Shown: piece by piece, positions 7,746-17,744 of the stretch
How the letters are laid out: each line of letters starts with the position of its first letter
Position numbering within the stretch: position 1 is the stretch's first letter
From: Paenibacillus arenilitoris
Lineage (GTDB): Bacteria > Bacillota > Bacilli > Paenibacillales > Paenibacillaceae
Assembly: GCF_014705655.1 (NCBI RefSeq)
Contig: NZ_JACXIY010000024.1
Coordinates: forward strand, 1 to 64,000
Direction: 5' to 3'
Length of the DNA: 64,000 nt
The notes under the pieces: model-generated
Database searches by the model: none
Told to the model about the DNA's origin: nothing
What the model saw: only the letters and a program-made list of their open reading frames with translations
Made by a program: the position numbers and the translations under genes

Positions 7746-7779
7746 AACCCCGACCGCATGAGGTCGGGGTTTTGCTATG
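7746..7779 (+). terminator. Operon terminator; first copy of a 34-bp direct repeat
   Basis: CCCCGACC / GGTCGGGG stem with loop GCATGA, then TTTTG. All 34 bases recur exactly at 17745-17778, on the far side of the Wadjet-Fic block. Confidence 0.85.
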
Positions 7780-8039
7780 TCCGGGGACGACTTCCACGAA
7801 CATTCGAATCATCGCGTTCCTGCGAATTGTGGTGCTGCACAGCCACCGTTCGCCTCTAACAATATGTTCAGAAAGCGACTGTGCCAGGTCGCTTGTTTGC
7901 GTTTCGTATTCGAAGCGGATCGTAACAATAGAGAGCAGGCTAATGGTTGCTAGACGAAAGCGGTAAAATCTGAGGATTCTCTTAACCAACTTAATATATG
8001 CTACAATTAATTAACAATCAAAAAGGAGAGGTGGACGCA
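7780..8039. other. Intergenic region before jetA
   Basis: No gene is recognised on either strand. A good -10 (TACAAT, 8002-8007) lies about 33 bp before the jetA start, but no clear -35 is seen. This -10 overlaps the longest possible upstream extension of jetA and argues against it. Confidence 0.45.
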
Positions 8040-9551
8040 TTGGATCCGATGTTAACTCCGGCAGGGCTGCGAGCGGTTCCGGAGCTTAGTTATTTGACCG
8101 CGATTAACGTTGCTCGTTACCGGGCGATTATGAAATTTATCTATATGGAATATCAGCGTTTGAAATATTGGCTGAGGCCGGAGGAAATCTATGAGGGCGT
8201 GCAAGCCTGGGGGGTTCTGGAAGGCTATACGCAGGAGCAATGCTTGTCCGACCTTGAGAGCTTGAAGGCTTGGGGCAACCTGGCCTCCCGTCACGACGGA
8301 GGACGAGCGCTGTCGGTAGAAGAGTATATGAGGAAGAAGAGTCAATATTTGCTGACGCCCTACGCGATCGAGATTGAACGGATGCTGGAAGCGCTGGAGA
8401 AGGTGAAAGGTTACGGGGGCTCTCTGGAGACGACGTATTTCGATACGATTACGGCATGCATTCACGAGATTCGATTAAGCGCGATGGAATTTGAAACGGG
8501 CGAGGCGCTGCGGAATTGGGAGAAGCTCTATGAAGCGTTCAAAACGATGCACGAGAATGCGGCGGACTTCATTGCCAGCATCCATTCCATACAGGCCGAA
8601 GAAATGATGGCCACCGAAGGCTTTCTAGCATTAAAAGATAACCTGGTGAATTATTTGCAGCATTTTGTTAAAGGGCTGCAGAACGGCGCTTATAAGATCG
8701 AAGGTCAGTTACAGCGGATTGGAGACGGCTTGAGAGATGCCTATCTGGAGAAGGTGCTTGCGGATGAGCTTGGAAAGCCGCGACTGGAAGAAGGGAAATC
8801 GCCGGATGAGCTGCGAGTGGAGCTTCAACAGGGCTGGGACAATTTGAAGCGGTGGTTTATCGGCGACGAGCAGGAGCTCAGCGAATTGACGCTGCTTGAG
8901 AGGGCGACGAAGGAAGCGATTGCCAAGGTTGTTCGCAGCGCGGTTCGGCTGCAGGAACGGAGGCGCGGAGGCATGAGCAGGCGTAACGATCTGGAAAGTC
9001 TTGGCCGCAAATTTGCACAGCTGGATAGCTTGGAAGAAGCGCATAAGCTTGCCGCTTACGTATTTGGTCTATTTCCAAGCCGCCATTTGCAAGGTCTGGA
9101 TGAACGCGGTACGGAACGGACGGATGCCTCGACCTGGGACGAGATGCCGAATGTGCGCCTCATCCGGACGCGAAGCCGTAAACGTTCCAATCGATCGTCT
9201 GCCGAGCCAATGCGAAATTACGCGGCTAAACGGGAGTCGTATCGGGAGCAACTGCTTCAGCAGCTGGAGGAGGAGCGGGCTTTCGTCGAACAGATGAGAG
9301 AATTAGGCAAGGTGCGGATCTCCGACATGCCGCTTCTGAAATCAAAGGAACGGATGCGGCTGCTTCAATGGATCGGCCGCTGTACGGCAACCGCTTCAAA
9401 GGCGTTCATAACCGCTGACGGGTACCGCATCTCGTTAGTGATTCCCGGCGACGAAGCGGAAGAGGATGCCATCCTTCGCAGCGAAGACGGCAATCTTATG
9501 ATGCGAAACTATACGATCGAAGTAGCGGGAGGAGAGGCGGCACATGGCTAG
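8040..9551 (+). CDS. jetA: Wadjet type I protein JetA (DUF2397 / TIGR02677)
   Basis: The protein has about 503 residues and is mostly helical. It opens with LTPAGLRAVPELSYLTAINVA and YRAIMKFIY-type helices, cut here to the recognisable start, followed by winged-helix-like text (LRPEEIYEGV near residues 45-55). In Wadjet, JetA is the kleisin-like subunit that bridges the SMC-like JetC heads and binds JetB. The complex extrudes DNA loops, recognises small circles by geometry and lets JetD cut them. TTG 8040 is chosen because AAGGAGAGG (8024-8032) precedes it correctly; ATG 8049 is an alternative. It overlaps jetB by 8 bp. Family and gene order together make the call firm. Confidence 0.93.
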   Translation: MDPMLTPAGLRAVPELSYLTAINVARYRAIMKFIYMEYQRLKYWLRPEEIYEGVQAWGVLEGYTQEQCLSDLESLKAWGNLASRHDGGRALSVEEYMRKKSQYLLTPYAIEIERMLEALEKVKGYGGSLETTYFDTITACIHEIRLSAMEFETGEALRNWEKLYEAFKTMHENAADFIASIHSIQAEEMMATEGFLALKDNLVNYLQHFVKGLQNGAYKIEGQLQRIGDGLRDAYLEKVLADELGKPRLEEGKSPDELRVELQQGWDNLKRWFIGDEQELSELTLLERATKEAIAKVVRSAVRLQERRRGGMSRRNDLESLGRKFAQLDSLEEAHKLAAYVFGLFPSRHLQGLDERGTERTDASTWDEMPNVRLIRTRSRKRSNRSSAEPMRNYAAKRESYREQLLQQLEEERAFVEQMRELGKVRISDMPLLKSKERMRLLQWIGRCTATASKAFITADGYRISLVIPGDEAEEDAILRSEDGNLMMRNYTIEVAGGEAAHG

Positions 9552-10788
9552 AGGGGGGACGACTTCCTATGCGCTTCGCCGCATGCGAGCGAATCGGAAA
9601 GCGGACGCGGAGCATTGGAATGAGCGCCGCCGGGCTTGCGCGCATGCGCTCTTGAACCGGCATTGGATTACGAAAGAGGAAGACCCGGATCTGTTCTATG
9701 CGATTCGGGATCAGTATACGGAGCTGCGGGACTGGTTCGCCGAGTTTACGGGCTTCTTGCTTGTTCTGACGCGAACGATGGCCAAGCTGGATAAAGCGCC
9801 GGTCATTGCAGCGCCGTGGATGGGGTTCCCTGAATTTCGGGAGTCGCGGGATTATGCCTTATTCACTTATTCGTTATGGTTTCTGGAATCCAAGACGGAG
9901 CTGGATCAATTCGTGCTGACCGATATCGTCGAGCAAGTCAGCGAGCAGCTCGGCGCGTCAGGCCTGATGATGGACTGGGAAAATTACCAGCATAGGCTAT
10001 CCATGGTGCGTGCGCTCAAGAAGCTTCGGCAGCTCGGCGTTCTTCGCCATATTGACGGCGAGGAGACGGATTGGGCACACGACAATCGTACGAAAAACGT
10101 GCTGTACGAATGCTCGCCTTCCGCCAGGTTCGTGCTGCGCCATTTTCCGAAAGAACTGAAGGCTTATGACAGTCTGGACGATTTCAATGAACAGATCGTA
10201 TACCCCGAGACGATGGACGGCGACCTGCGCAAGCGTCGTCATCGCATATATAGGCGCTTGCTCCTGGAGCCGGCAGTCTCGGATCAAGAATGGAGCCCGG
10301 ATGAGCTTTACTATGTACAGACGCAGCGGCGTACATTGATGGATCAGATGCAGTTTATGTTCGGCTTGGAGGGAAGCCGGTACCGGGAAGGATTGTTTTT
10401 CTTCCATCCGGAGCTAAGCGGCGATTGCAGCTTGTTCCCTACGGCGGCAGGCGTATCGGATCTTGTGCTTCTGTTCGCGGGAGAGCTTAGAAGAAGGCTG
10501 GGCAGCCGCGATTGGTATGTGACGGAGCAAGGGACGGTGGAGCTGACACGAACGGATGTTGAAGGGCTGTTATTCCAATTGAAGCAGAAATATGAGGAAT
10601 ATTGGAGCAAGGAACATCGGGGGCTTAGTCTGGGAGAGCTAGCGGAGGTACTGACTGCGCACATGACGGAATGGAGCCTGGGGAAATGGGTAGAAGGAGA
10701 AAGCGGCGAACGTTTTGTCGTATCGGCGGTCGTCTCGCGCTGGACCGCGGATTATTCATGGGATGAAGGAGAGGAAGGAACGGCATGA
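9544..10788 (+). CDS. jetB: Wadjet type I protein JetB (DUF2398 / TIGR02678)
   Basis: JetB is 414 residues here. It corresponds to the KITE-like (winged-helix) partner that binds the JetA kleisin in the MukBEF-like Wadjet complex. Visible family-like text includes RRRACAHALLNRHWITKEEDPDLF, cut to HWITKEEDPDLFYAIRDQY near residues 37-57, and LRKRRHRIYRRLLLEPA near residues 225-242. The start lies inside the jetA end (8-bp overlap) behind GGGAGGAGAGG. The end overlaps jetC in ATGA. The gene appears full length with no frameshift. Confidence 0.92.
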   Translation: MARGGTTSYALRRMRANRKADAEHWNERRRACAHALLNRHWITKEEDPDLFYAIRDQYTELRDWFAEFTGFLLVLTRTMAKLDKAPVIAAPWMGFPEFRESRDYALFTYSLWFLESKTELDQFVLTDIVEQVSEQLGASGLMMDWENYQHRLSMVRALKKLRQLGVLRHIDGEETDWAHDNRTKNVLYECSPSARFVLRHFPKELKAYDSLDDFNEQIVYPETMDGDLRKRRHRIYRRLLLEPAVSDQEWSPDELYYVQTQRRTLMDQMQFMFGLEGSRYREGLFFFHPELSGDCSLFPTAAGVSDLVLLFAGELRRRLGSRDWYVTEQGTVELTRTDVEGLLFQLKQKYEEYWSKEHRGLSLGELAEVLTAHMTEWSLGKWVEGESGERFVVSAVVSRWTADYSWDEGEEGTA

Positions 10789-13700
10789 CAGACGGGCTTG
10801 TTGAGAGAGAAAGGCGTGACCGCTGGCAGATGAACAGGGCGGGCATCCTTAATTTTTGGTTTTATGAAGACGAAGAATTCGAGCTGGAGGATGGGCGGCT
10901 CGTACTTCGCGGGACGAACGGCGCTGGCAAGTCGGTGACGATGCAAAGCTTCATTCCGCTTGTACTGGACGGGGATAAGCACCCGAACCGGCTCGATCCT
11001 TTTGGCTCGAAGGACCGCAAGATCGAATACTATCTACTCGGCGACAAAGAGGAGCATACGGATCGGACCGGCTATTTGTGGGTCGAATTTTATCATCCGG
11101 CAAAAAATATATACAAGACGATAGGCATCGGCTTGCGGGCGCGGCGCGGGGCGTCTCAGCTCGGCTTCTGGGGGTTTGTACTGGAGGACGGCCGCCGTAT
11201 CAATCATGATTTCTGGCTGTATGACCGGGTGCTGCAGTCGGAAGGCCAGGGAAAGTATCCGCTGGATCGCAAAGGGCTGGAAGGAGCGATCGGCGCAGGA
11301 GGGCAGGTCGTTCAGGAACAGAGAGGCTATCGCGATCTCGTGAACCGTTCCTTGTTCGGCTTTCACGACAAGGAAGCTTATATCGATCTGCTGAACCTGC
11401 TCATTCAGCTCCGCAGTCCGAAGCTGTCCAAAGATGTGAAGCCGACCGCGATTTACGAAGTTTTGGTACGCGCGCTGCCGCCGCTGCATGAGGAGGAACT
11501 GCGTCCGCTGTCTGAAGTGATGGAGGACATGGATCAGTTAGCCGACCGATTAGAAGAGCTAAAGCTGCATCGAACGGAGCTGGAAAAGCTTAATCGCAGC
11601 TATGAACAGTATAACCGTTACCTGCTCTATCAGAGCGGCGAGCGGCTGCTGGCGTCAAATGACGAATGGCAAGAGGTCAAGAGGCAATTGTCCGGATTGT
11701 CCAAAGAGCTGCAAATCGCCGTGCAAGAAAAGTCGGATACCGAGAAGGCGCAGGCAAGCAACCAGGAGCAGACGGTTGCGGCGGATACGGAGCTGGAGCT
11801 GCTCGGACGCAGCGAGGCTATGGAGAAGCAGCATGAGCTTGATCAAGCGGAGCAGTCGCTGAAGGATACGGCTCTTTATACCGAGCAGGCGCAGAAACGG
11901 CTGACGGCTGCGCTGCGGGTCCGCGAGACGGCGGAGCTTGCGGCGGATAAGGCGAGAAAGCTTCAAGAAGAGCTGTTGGGGTTGCAGCAAGAGGGGCTCT
12001 CGGAGCTGGAACAGCTGGCCGGAGATATGGAATTTGCTCATCATGGGGTGTATGCGAGGTATTGGAGTCCCGAACCGCCGGATGAGGCTTCATTCCTAAC
12101 CGCATGGAGGAGAGATGTAGAAGCGCATCGCAATGCGATTGGAGAAGCGATTCGGCTTGCCGATCAAGAACGCGAAGCCGGGCAATTGGTCGCTGAGTAT
12201 GATAAACAGCTTGGCGCGATGCGTTCCGAGCGCGATCAAGCGGAGCACGCGATGCGCCGAGCGGAGGATGCATCCGAGTCGGCGCTGTATCATTGGAAGG
12301 AGTGCTTGCTGGCCTGGAAGCAATCGCTGCTGCAACTGCAATTGAACGAGGCTGCGACACAGGCGATGTTCGCCGCGAGCAGTGAATTATCTTACGAGCG
12401 GCAGAGCGTAGAGGCGGTGCTGGAGCCCGTGCGCAGCGAGGTCGACCGCAATCGGCAGGAGATTATGGCGGACAAGCTGGAGCAGGAGCAGCGGGTGAAG
12501 CAGCTGGAAGCGGAGCGGGAAGCGCTTGCCGCAGAGAAGCTGGCCTGGGAGCAGACTCGCGAGCCCGAGCCTGCGCGCAGCCGTGCGCGATCGCTAACGC
12601 GAAGCGGGTATGGCGCGGGATTTGGAGCGCCGCTTTATGAAGTATGCGATTTTCATGCACATATCGGCGCCGAGCAACGGGCAAGCGTTGAGCTGGCCCT
12701 TCTGGGCAGCGGGCTGCTGGATGCCTGGATACGGCCTGACGGCCAAATCGGCACGGTCGGCGACAAGGATGAAGAGGTATGGATCGTTCCGCAGCCGATT
12801 GAATGGGGTTATACGCTCGCGGATGTGCTGAAGCCGATGCCGTCCGCTGAATCCGGACTGACCGAGCAACAGATCGAAGCGGCGCTGCGTTCGTTCGCAT
12901 GGGGCGAAGGATTTGATCCGGATTTGCTTTCGGGAGAACAGTCGACGCTAGTCGTCGGCAGAGACTATTACCAGTTTGGTTCGATCGTCGGCAAGGTTGA
13001 CCCGAGCTCGCATCGGGCGCAGTATATTGGCAAAGAAGCTCGTAAACAGTACAAGCAATCCGAGATTTCCCGGTTAAACCAGGAGATTGCGATTCGCGAG
13101 GGCGCCTTAGCCGAGCTGCGCCAACGGATCGCCGGGCTGGAAGCTGCCATACAGACTCTTCAGCAAGAGCTGTCGCGTTTCCCGAGTCAGGATGAATCCT
13201 TCGCGGCGCTTCGGCGGGCGTGGTCCGAGCAATATGAAGCCTCGACGCGTTTCCGGCTGCTGCTGGAACAAGAGAATAAGCTGGCTGATCAACTGCGGAT
13301 CAAGCAGCAATTATGGGCGGAATTGAAGCAAGCGTTCATTGCGTTGACTGCCGGGTGGACGCGACTCAAATCGCTCCGAGACCTTCAAGAGGCCAGCCAA
13401 GCCGTCGGCGGATATGTCGAAGGAATCTCTCAATTGCAATCCGATTGGCGGGAATACAGGCAGCGGAGCGAGGAAGCGATACGGTACGAAGCGGATGCGA
13501 GAGAGCAAGCGGAAATAGCCGAGACGGAAGAGGAGCTGAGGGACGAGCTGTTCGATAAGCAATATGCGCTTCGCGTGAGGGTGGAGCAGCTGCGCAAGCT
13601 GATGGACGAGCTCGGAATCAGCGATTTGTATGGTCGTATCAGCGCCTTGAAGACGAGGCGTCAAGAGCTTGCCAAGGAGCGCGAGCAGCTTGGGGAGGCA

Positions 13701-14933
13701 ATCGTGGCCAGTGCGTCGCGCATCGCGGTGCTGCAAGAGAGGCGGTCGGGGCTGGCAGAGCGGGAGCAGGCGGCCGATGACAATTTGGAGAAGAGAAAAA
13801 CTTACTTCCTCGCCGAGTGGCGGCTGCGTCTCGTTCCGGAAGCTGCGGATTCGGAACTGGACGGCGATGCGGCAGCGGACTGGCTGGCGGCATGCAGATC
13901 GATCGTCGCCGAGCTTGAACCCGCCGTATCCCGATCGAACAAGGAGAGGCTGAGCGGTGTGCTGCAGGATCATTTCAACGCCTCGAAGCATCTGCTGGCC
14001 GAATACATTCTGGAAGCCGACATTAGCGAGACGGGGCGCATTACGCTGTTATCGATGAGGGACCGGACCCGTCCGCAGAAGCCCGCAGCGCTGCTCGCGG
14101 AGATGGGGGATATGCTGACGGAGCAGGAAAATCTGCTTAGCGAGAAGGACCGGGAGTTGTTTGAGGAAATCATTTTGCGCAGCGTGGGCAAGTCGATTCG
14201 CCAGCGCATTCAACGCGCCGAGCTATGGCTTAGAACGATGAACAGGCTGATGGCGGAACGCGACACGTCGAGCGGTCTGAAGCTGCAGCTGCAATGGGTG
14301 CCGAAAGCGGCGCAGTCGGAGTCTGAAATGAACAGCGACGAACTGGTGGAGCTGCTCCGCCGGGACGCGCATCTGCTTCGGGACGATGAGGTTGAGCGGC
14401 TCGTCGGACATTTTCGATCCCGCGTCCAATGGGCCAAGCAAGGAGCGGCCGAGGAGAGGGAAGCGCTGCGCAAGCATATTTACGAGATGCTTGATTATCG
14501 CTCATGGTTCCAGTTCGCTCTTCGATACAAGAAAGGCGATGAAGCGCAGTACCGTGAGCTGACGGATGCAAGATTCAACGTGCTGAGCGGCGGGGAGAAG
14601 GCGATGTCGATGTACATTCCGCTGTTTGCCGCTACCTATTCGCGTTATGCGGATGCGAGCCCCGATGCGCCCAAAATCATTTCCCTTGACGAAGCGTTCG
14701 CTGGCGTCGACGATGAGAACATTCGCGATTTGTTCGGGCTGCTGACAGAGATGGAATTCGATTATATGATGACTTCTCAGGTGCTGTGGGGCTGTTACGA
14801 TACGGTTCCCAAACTTGGCATTTGCGAGATCTACAGACCCAAGGATGCCAATTACGTAACGGTTCTCCGCTACCGCTGGGATGGACGGCGCCTTGAACCG
14901 ATTGCCGCTCACGGGGGCGATTTGGAGTCATGA
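10785..14933 (+). CDS. jetC: Wadjet SMC-like ATPase JetC (TIGR02680)
   Basis: This 1382-residue protein has MukB/SMC architecture. The N-terminal head has Walker A GTNGAGKS (residues 43-50). Long coiled coils with heptad-like Glu/Gln/Leu/Arg-rich text run from about residue 250 to 590 and from 780 to 1170, with a hinge-like globular part (around 610-740) between them. The C-terminal head has signature LSGGEKA (about 1267) and Walker B IISLDEAFAGVD (about 1301-1312). JetC is the DNA-loop-extruding motor of the anti-plasmid complex. ATP-site residues all look intact. It overlaps both neighbours by 4 bp (ATGA), so all four subunits are coupled. Confidence 0.97.
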   Translation: MTDGLVERERRDRWQMNRAGILNFWFYEDEEFELEDGRLVLRGTNGAGKSVTMQSFIPLVLDGDKHPNRLDPFGSKDRKIEYYLLGDKEEHTDRTGYLWVEFYHPAKNIYKTIGIGLRARRGASQLGFWGFVLEDGRRINHDFWLYDRVLQSEGQGKYPLDRKGLEGAIGAGGQVVQEQRGYRDLVNRSLFGFHDKEAYIDLLNLLIQLRSPKLSKDVKPTAIYEVLVRALPPLHEEELRPLSEVMEDMDQLADRLEELKLHRTELEKLNRSYEQYNRYLLYQSGERLLASNDEWQEVKRQLSGLSKELQIAVQEKSDTEKAQASNQEQTVAADTELELLGRSEAMEKQHELDQAEQSLKDTALYTEQAQKRLTAALRVRETAELAADKARKLQEELLGLQQEGLSELEQLAGDMEFAHHGVYARYWSPEPPDEASFLTAWRRDVEAHRNAIGEAIRLADQEREAGQLVAEYDKQLGAMRSERDQAEHAMRRAEDASESALYHWKECLLAWKQSLLQLQLNEAATQAMFAASSELSYERQSVEAVLEPVRSEVDRNRQEIMADKLEQEQRVKQLEAEREALAAEKLAWEQTREPEPARSRARSLTRSGYGAGFGAPLYEVCDFHAHIGAEQRASVELALLGSGLLDAWIRPDGQIGTVGDKDEEVWIVPQPIEWGYTLADVLKPMPSAESGLTEQQIEAALRSFAWGEGFDPDLLSGEQSTLVVGRDYYQFGSIVGKVDPSSHRAQYIGKEARKQYKQSEISRLNQEIAIREGALAELRQRIAGLEAAIQTLQQELSRFPSQDESFAALRRAWSEQYEASTRFRLLLEQENKLADQLRIKQQLWAELKQAFIALTAGWTRLKSLRDLQEASQAVGGYVEGISQLQSDWREYRQRSEEAIRYEADAREQAEIAETEEELRDELFDKQYALRVRVEQLRKLMDELGISDLYGRISALKTRRQELAKEREQLGEAIVASASRIAVLQERRSGLAEREQAADDNLEKRKTYFLAEWRLRLVPEAADSELDGDAAADWLAACRSIVAELEPAVSRSNKERLSGVLQDHFNASKHLLAEYILEADISETGRITLLSMRDRTRPQKPAALLAEMGDMLTEQENLLSEKDRELFEEIILRSVGKSIRQRIQRAELWLRTMNRLMAERDTSSGLKLQLQWVPKAAQSESEMNSDELVELLRRDAHLLRDDEVERLVGHFRSRVQWAKQGAAEEREALRKHIYEMLDYRSWFQFALRYKKGDEAQYRELTDARFNVLSGGEKAMSMYIPLFAATYSRYADASPDAPKIISLDEAFAGVDDENIRDLFGLLTEMEFDYMMTSQVLWGCYDTVPKLGICEIYRPKDANYVTVLRYRWDGRRLEPIAAHGGDLES

Positions 14934-16306
14934 AGGAAGAGGAAGCGATTCGAAATTATTTCGGAAAGCCCGGGTTTGAGCGTTTTTTGAAGCTGGTCGA
15001 ACGACAGTACACGGCCTCCAAGGAGGGGGCGAGAGGGTATGTGACGCTCACGAACATTAGCGATGTCGAACGTCATGCGCTTGATGGGTTCTATAGGACG
15101 TACAGCCCTCCGGTAAAAGGGGACACGAAGCGATACTCGCTTAAGAAGTTCGATCGGCTGCTGAAGGAGAGCAGGTTCGAGCTTACGATCCCGAAGCTGC
15201 TCGAGCTGTTAAACGGCGAGCCTGTTCTTACGCGCCGCGAGCAGACCGAACGGATGAACGCGGAATGGAGAGGGGTTATCCAAGCCGCTATTGCAGAATC
15301 GGGCGCAGCCGATAAAGCTGCGGTACGCTGGGCAGAGGGGCTCATGGAAGAGTCCTCGCCCGGTTTCCGAACCTTGAGGATCGTGTTCGCCAAGTCGCCG
15401 GAGGATGCGCGGCATTGTCTGAAGCATTGTTTGGCTGCATTAAACCGAATCATTACGGCACAAGGCAACAAGCCTGTACGGCTTCCCGTTCTGGCGGCGG
15501 AAATTACGGGCGACGCGCACGCAATGGATTGGAGAAACCCGCTGGGACGCTTGTTTTGGTGGGGGCTGACGGCCATTCAGGAACAGTCGTTTGCCGCTTT
15601 GTCGGAAGACAACCAACTTGATTTTACGGATACTCCCCCTGCAGACAATTCGCAAGCGATCTTGATCCGTGAAGGGTACCGCCGCGGCGGCGTTGCCGAC
15701 GATGATCTCTCCTCTCAGGTTATGCTTTACGCCCCGGAGCTTTTTGGGAATAGGGAGGAGCGCCTATTAACGCTCAGGCAAGTGGAGCAGTTGTCCTTGG
15801 AGAGAGGCGGGAAGCTGCATTATCGGCGCATTCACATGGTCGAGAACCCGTCTGTATTTGCCGAGCTGATGGATGCGGATGCTCAAAAGCTTAATGGAAC
15901 AAGAGCGAGCCATATTGTTCCTCCTATTCTCGTTTGCGGGAATGGCCAGCCCACGACAGCTGTAATTAAATTACTGGATGCATTGCTCAGTCAACCGGTG
16001 AGGATCGATTTGTATTATTCAGGGGACCTTGATCCTGCGGGGTTGGGCATTGCCTGCGGCTTGCAGCTTCGCTATCCGGACTCGTTCCATGCTTGGCGTA
16101 TGGATACCGCTCAATATCTACGATATGCCGACAGAGGGATGCCGATGAGCGAAAATGAGCGGCTGCGCCTGTTGGAAGGCCGATACGATTGGGATGCGGC
16201 GCTAGCCGCAGCTATGAATGACAAGGGGATAAAGCTTCATCAGGAATTGTGGATCGCTGAGCTGCTTCAAGATTTGGAGCGTTATGGGGAACAGACTGGG
16301 CGTTAA
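14930..16306 (+). CDS. jetD: Wadjet nuclease subunit JetD (DUF3322/3323-DUF2399, Toprim)
   Basis: This 458-residue protein has an N-terminal arm and a C-terminal Toprim domain related to topoisomerase VI subunit A and Spo11. The Toprim acidic residues are visible: a Glu in HMVENPSVF (about residue 304) and the Asp pair in YYSGDLDPAGLGI (about 362-374). JetD is the nuclease that cuts circular DNA after JetABC has extruded it. With these residues present it should be active. It is the last gene of the jet operon, starting in the 4-bp overlap with jetC. An inverted repeat follows the stop. Confidence 0.95.
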   Translation: MKEEEAIRNYFGKPGFERFLKLVERQYTASKEGARGYVTLTNISDVERHALDGFYRTYSPPVKGDTKRYSLKKFDRLLKESRFELTIPKLLELLNGEPVLTRREQTERMNAEWRGVIQAAIAESGAADKAAVRWAEGLMEESSPGFRTLRIVFAKSPEDARHCLKHCLAALNRIITAQGNKPVRLPVLAAEITGDAHAMDWRNPLGRLFWWGLTAIQEQSFAALSEDNQLDFTDTPPADNSQAILIREGYRRGGVADDDLSSQVMLYAPELFGNREERLLTLRQVEQLSLERGGKLHYRRIHMVENPSVFAELMDADAQKLNGTRASHIVPPILVCGNGQPTTAVIKLLDALLSQPVRIDLYYSGDLDPAGLGIACGLQLRYPDSFHAWRMDTAQYLRYADRGMPMSENERLRLLEGRYDWDAALAAAMNDKGIKLHQELWIAELLQDLERYGEQTGR

Positions 16307-16314
16307 TGTATTAT

Positions 16315-16346
16315 GAGCACTGCCCACGGAGGAGGAGCAGTGCTCA
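16315..16346. terminator. Inverted repeat between jetD and the convergent fic gene
   Basis: Perfect arms GAGCACTGC (16315-16323) and GCAGTGCTC (16338-16346) surround a 14-nt loop. There is no real T-run, so termination is possible but not assured. Confidence 0.45.
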
Positions 16347-16370
16347 AAATATGAAGATTGGATCATTGAA

Positions 16371-17513
16371 TTAATCCGCGATGCAAACGATATATTCTCC
16401 ACGGCTGCTTCCTGATTGTATGACGCCCAGATCCTTCAATCTGGCAATGTTTTTTGCAATACTCGAAGGTGAAGCTTCTAAGGTATCGTCAAACAATTGT
16501 CGATGAAATACCTCCCCGTCTTCCATTCTGCAGATCAACTCGAACATGGTTCTAACATGCCCTTTTCCCAATAATTCACGAATATGCTTTATTCGATCGT
16601 AACGTTGAAGCTCTTTAAGAACTTTGGTAAGCGATGCATTAACGCAATCAAGGTAAAATAGGATGAAAGGTTTTAGGTTGCCTTGGGTTGCAGTCGTAAG
16701 GGTGTCGTAATAATCCTCGATTCTTTTATCGAAAAATTCTTCAACACTAAATGCATCCTTAATTGTAGCGAGGTCGGTATGAATGAGGCCAACCAAAGTT
16801 GAAAAAGCCCGGGCCGTTCTCCCGTTGCCGTCAGGAAATGGGTGTATATAGCCTATTAAATGATGGGTGATCCCGGAAATAATCAACGGATGAACTTTCT
16901 TTTCGTGATCTATTTTTTCCGTTTCATAGGGATTCGCAAATCCGGTGACACTCGTGTATAACCAAGAGAAATAAGCTTGCATAAGACGCGGGACTTCATT
17001 AAATGGAGGAGGTTGATAACTGATATGACCATCGCCATCTTGAAGTGCCACCGATATATTTCTATAACCGTCCGGATAACCCGTTAAGTCTTTCATTAAA
17101 GTATGTTGAATTTTTTTTAGCACAGGTTCATCCATGTCGGAAAAATCCTTGTTAGGCTCTAAACGATAAAGATATTCATAGGTGTCAAAAACGTTCTTAA
17201 CTTCCAATTGTGCCTTTTGTTTTATGGTAAGCGGATTTTTCTTGTAGTTTTGATAAAGCTGCTCGACTTCTTTGAAATCCAGTTTATTCTGTTCAATTTT
17301 AGTTGTAAAATGCGCGGTTCTAACGAGAGAGTTACGAAGAATTGTAGGTTTTAGCGGATGGCTCTTTAATCCCAATCTAGCTAATGCCCCTATATTCCGC
17401 TCTGCTTCTAGGATAAGTTGTTGTATTTCATAGTCATAGGGATTTAGCTTGGGGATAAAGACTAAGCGTCCTTCCGAAGTATCAAAGTGCTCATAAGTAA
17501 AAACGTAAGTCAT
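16371..17513 (-). CDS. Fic-family AMP-transferase
   Basis: This 380-residue protein has a Fic N-terminal region and a complete Fic core with HPFPDGNGR at residues 224-232. This is the active-site loop of AMPylating Fic proteins; its His acts as base. Near residues 70-75, TTKIEQ resembles the inhibitory-helix motif (S/T)xxxE(G/N) that blocks ATP in class II Fic proteins. It is therefore probably self-inhibited. The C-terminal 100 residues look like a winged helix. The gene is AT-rich compared with flanking genes and faces the Wadjet operon. The target is unknown; both defence and housekeeping roles are possible. Confidence 0.9.
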   Translation of the reverse strand: MTYVFTYEHFDTSEGRLVFIPKLNPYDYEIQQLILEAERNIGALARLGLKSHPLKPTILRNSLVRTAHFTTKIEQNKLDFKEVEQLYQNYKKNPLTIKQKAQLEVKNVFDTYEYLYRLEPNKDFSDMDEPVLKKIQHTLMKDLTGYPDGYRNISVALQDGDGHISYQPPPFNEVPRLMQAYFSWLYTSVTGFANPYETEKIDHEKKVHPLIISGITHHLIGYIHPFPDGNGRTARAFSTLVGLIHTDLATIKDAFSVEEFFDKRIEDYYDTLTTATQGNLKPFILFYLDCVNASLTKVLKELQRYDRIKHIRELLGKGHVRTMFELICRMEDGEVFHRQLFDDTLEASPSSIAKNIARLKDLGVIQSGSSRGEYIVCIAD

Positions 17514-17744
17514 TTATTACACCACCTTTTACACTTGAAAATACAAATACATCAATGGTTTTTGTTTAGTTAGAGTATATTCAATTACACTTAGTATGTA
17601 CACCTATATTTACTATTAAACTAGCCTAATTTAATAAGCTGAAGTTCTGTTGCTGATGGGATTGTCCTGCGTTTCCCAGATTACTAATGAGTACACTCCG
17701 GCGTATTCTGGTTTTGCATATCCACGATTCGCCTCCATTACGAA

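Noticed and set aside
7998-8039. Upstream extension of JetA from ATG 7998
   Set aside because: A good -10 element (8002-8007) overlaps it and the ribosome binding site lies before TTG 8040.
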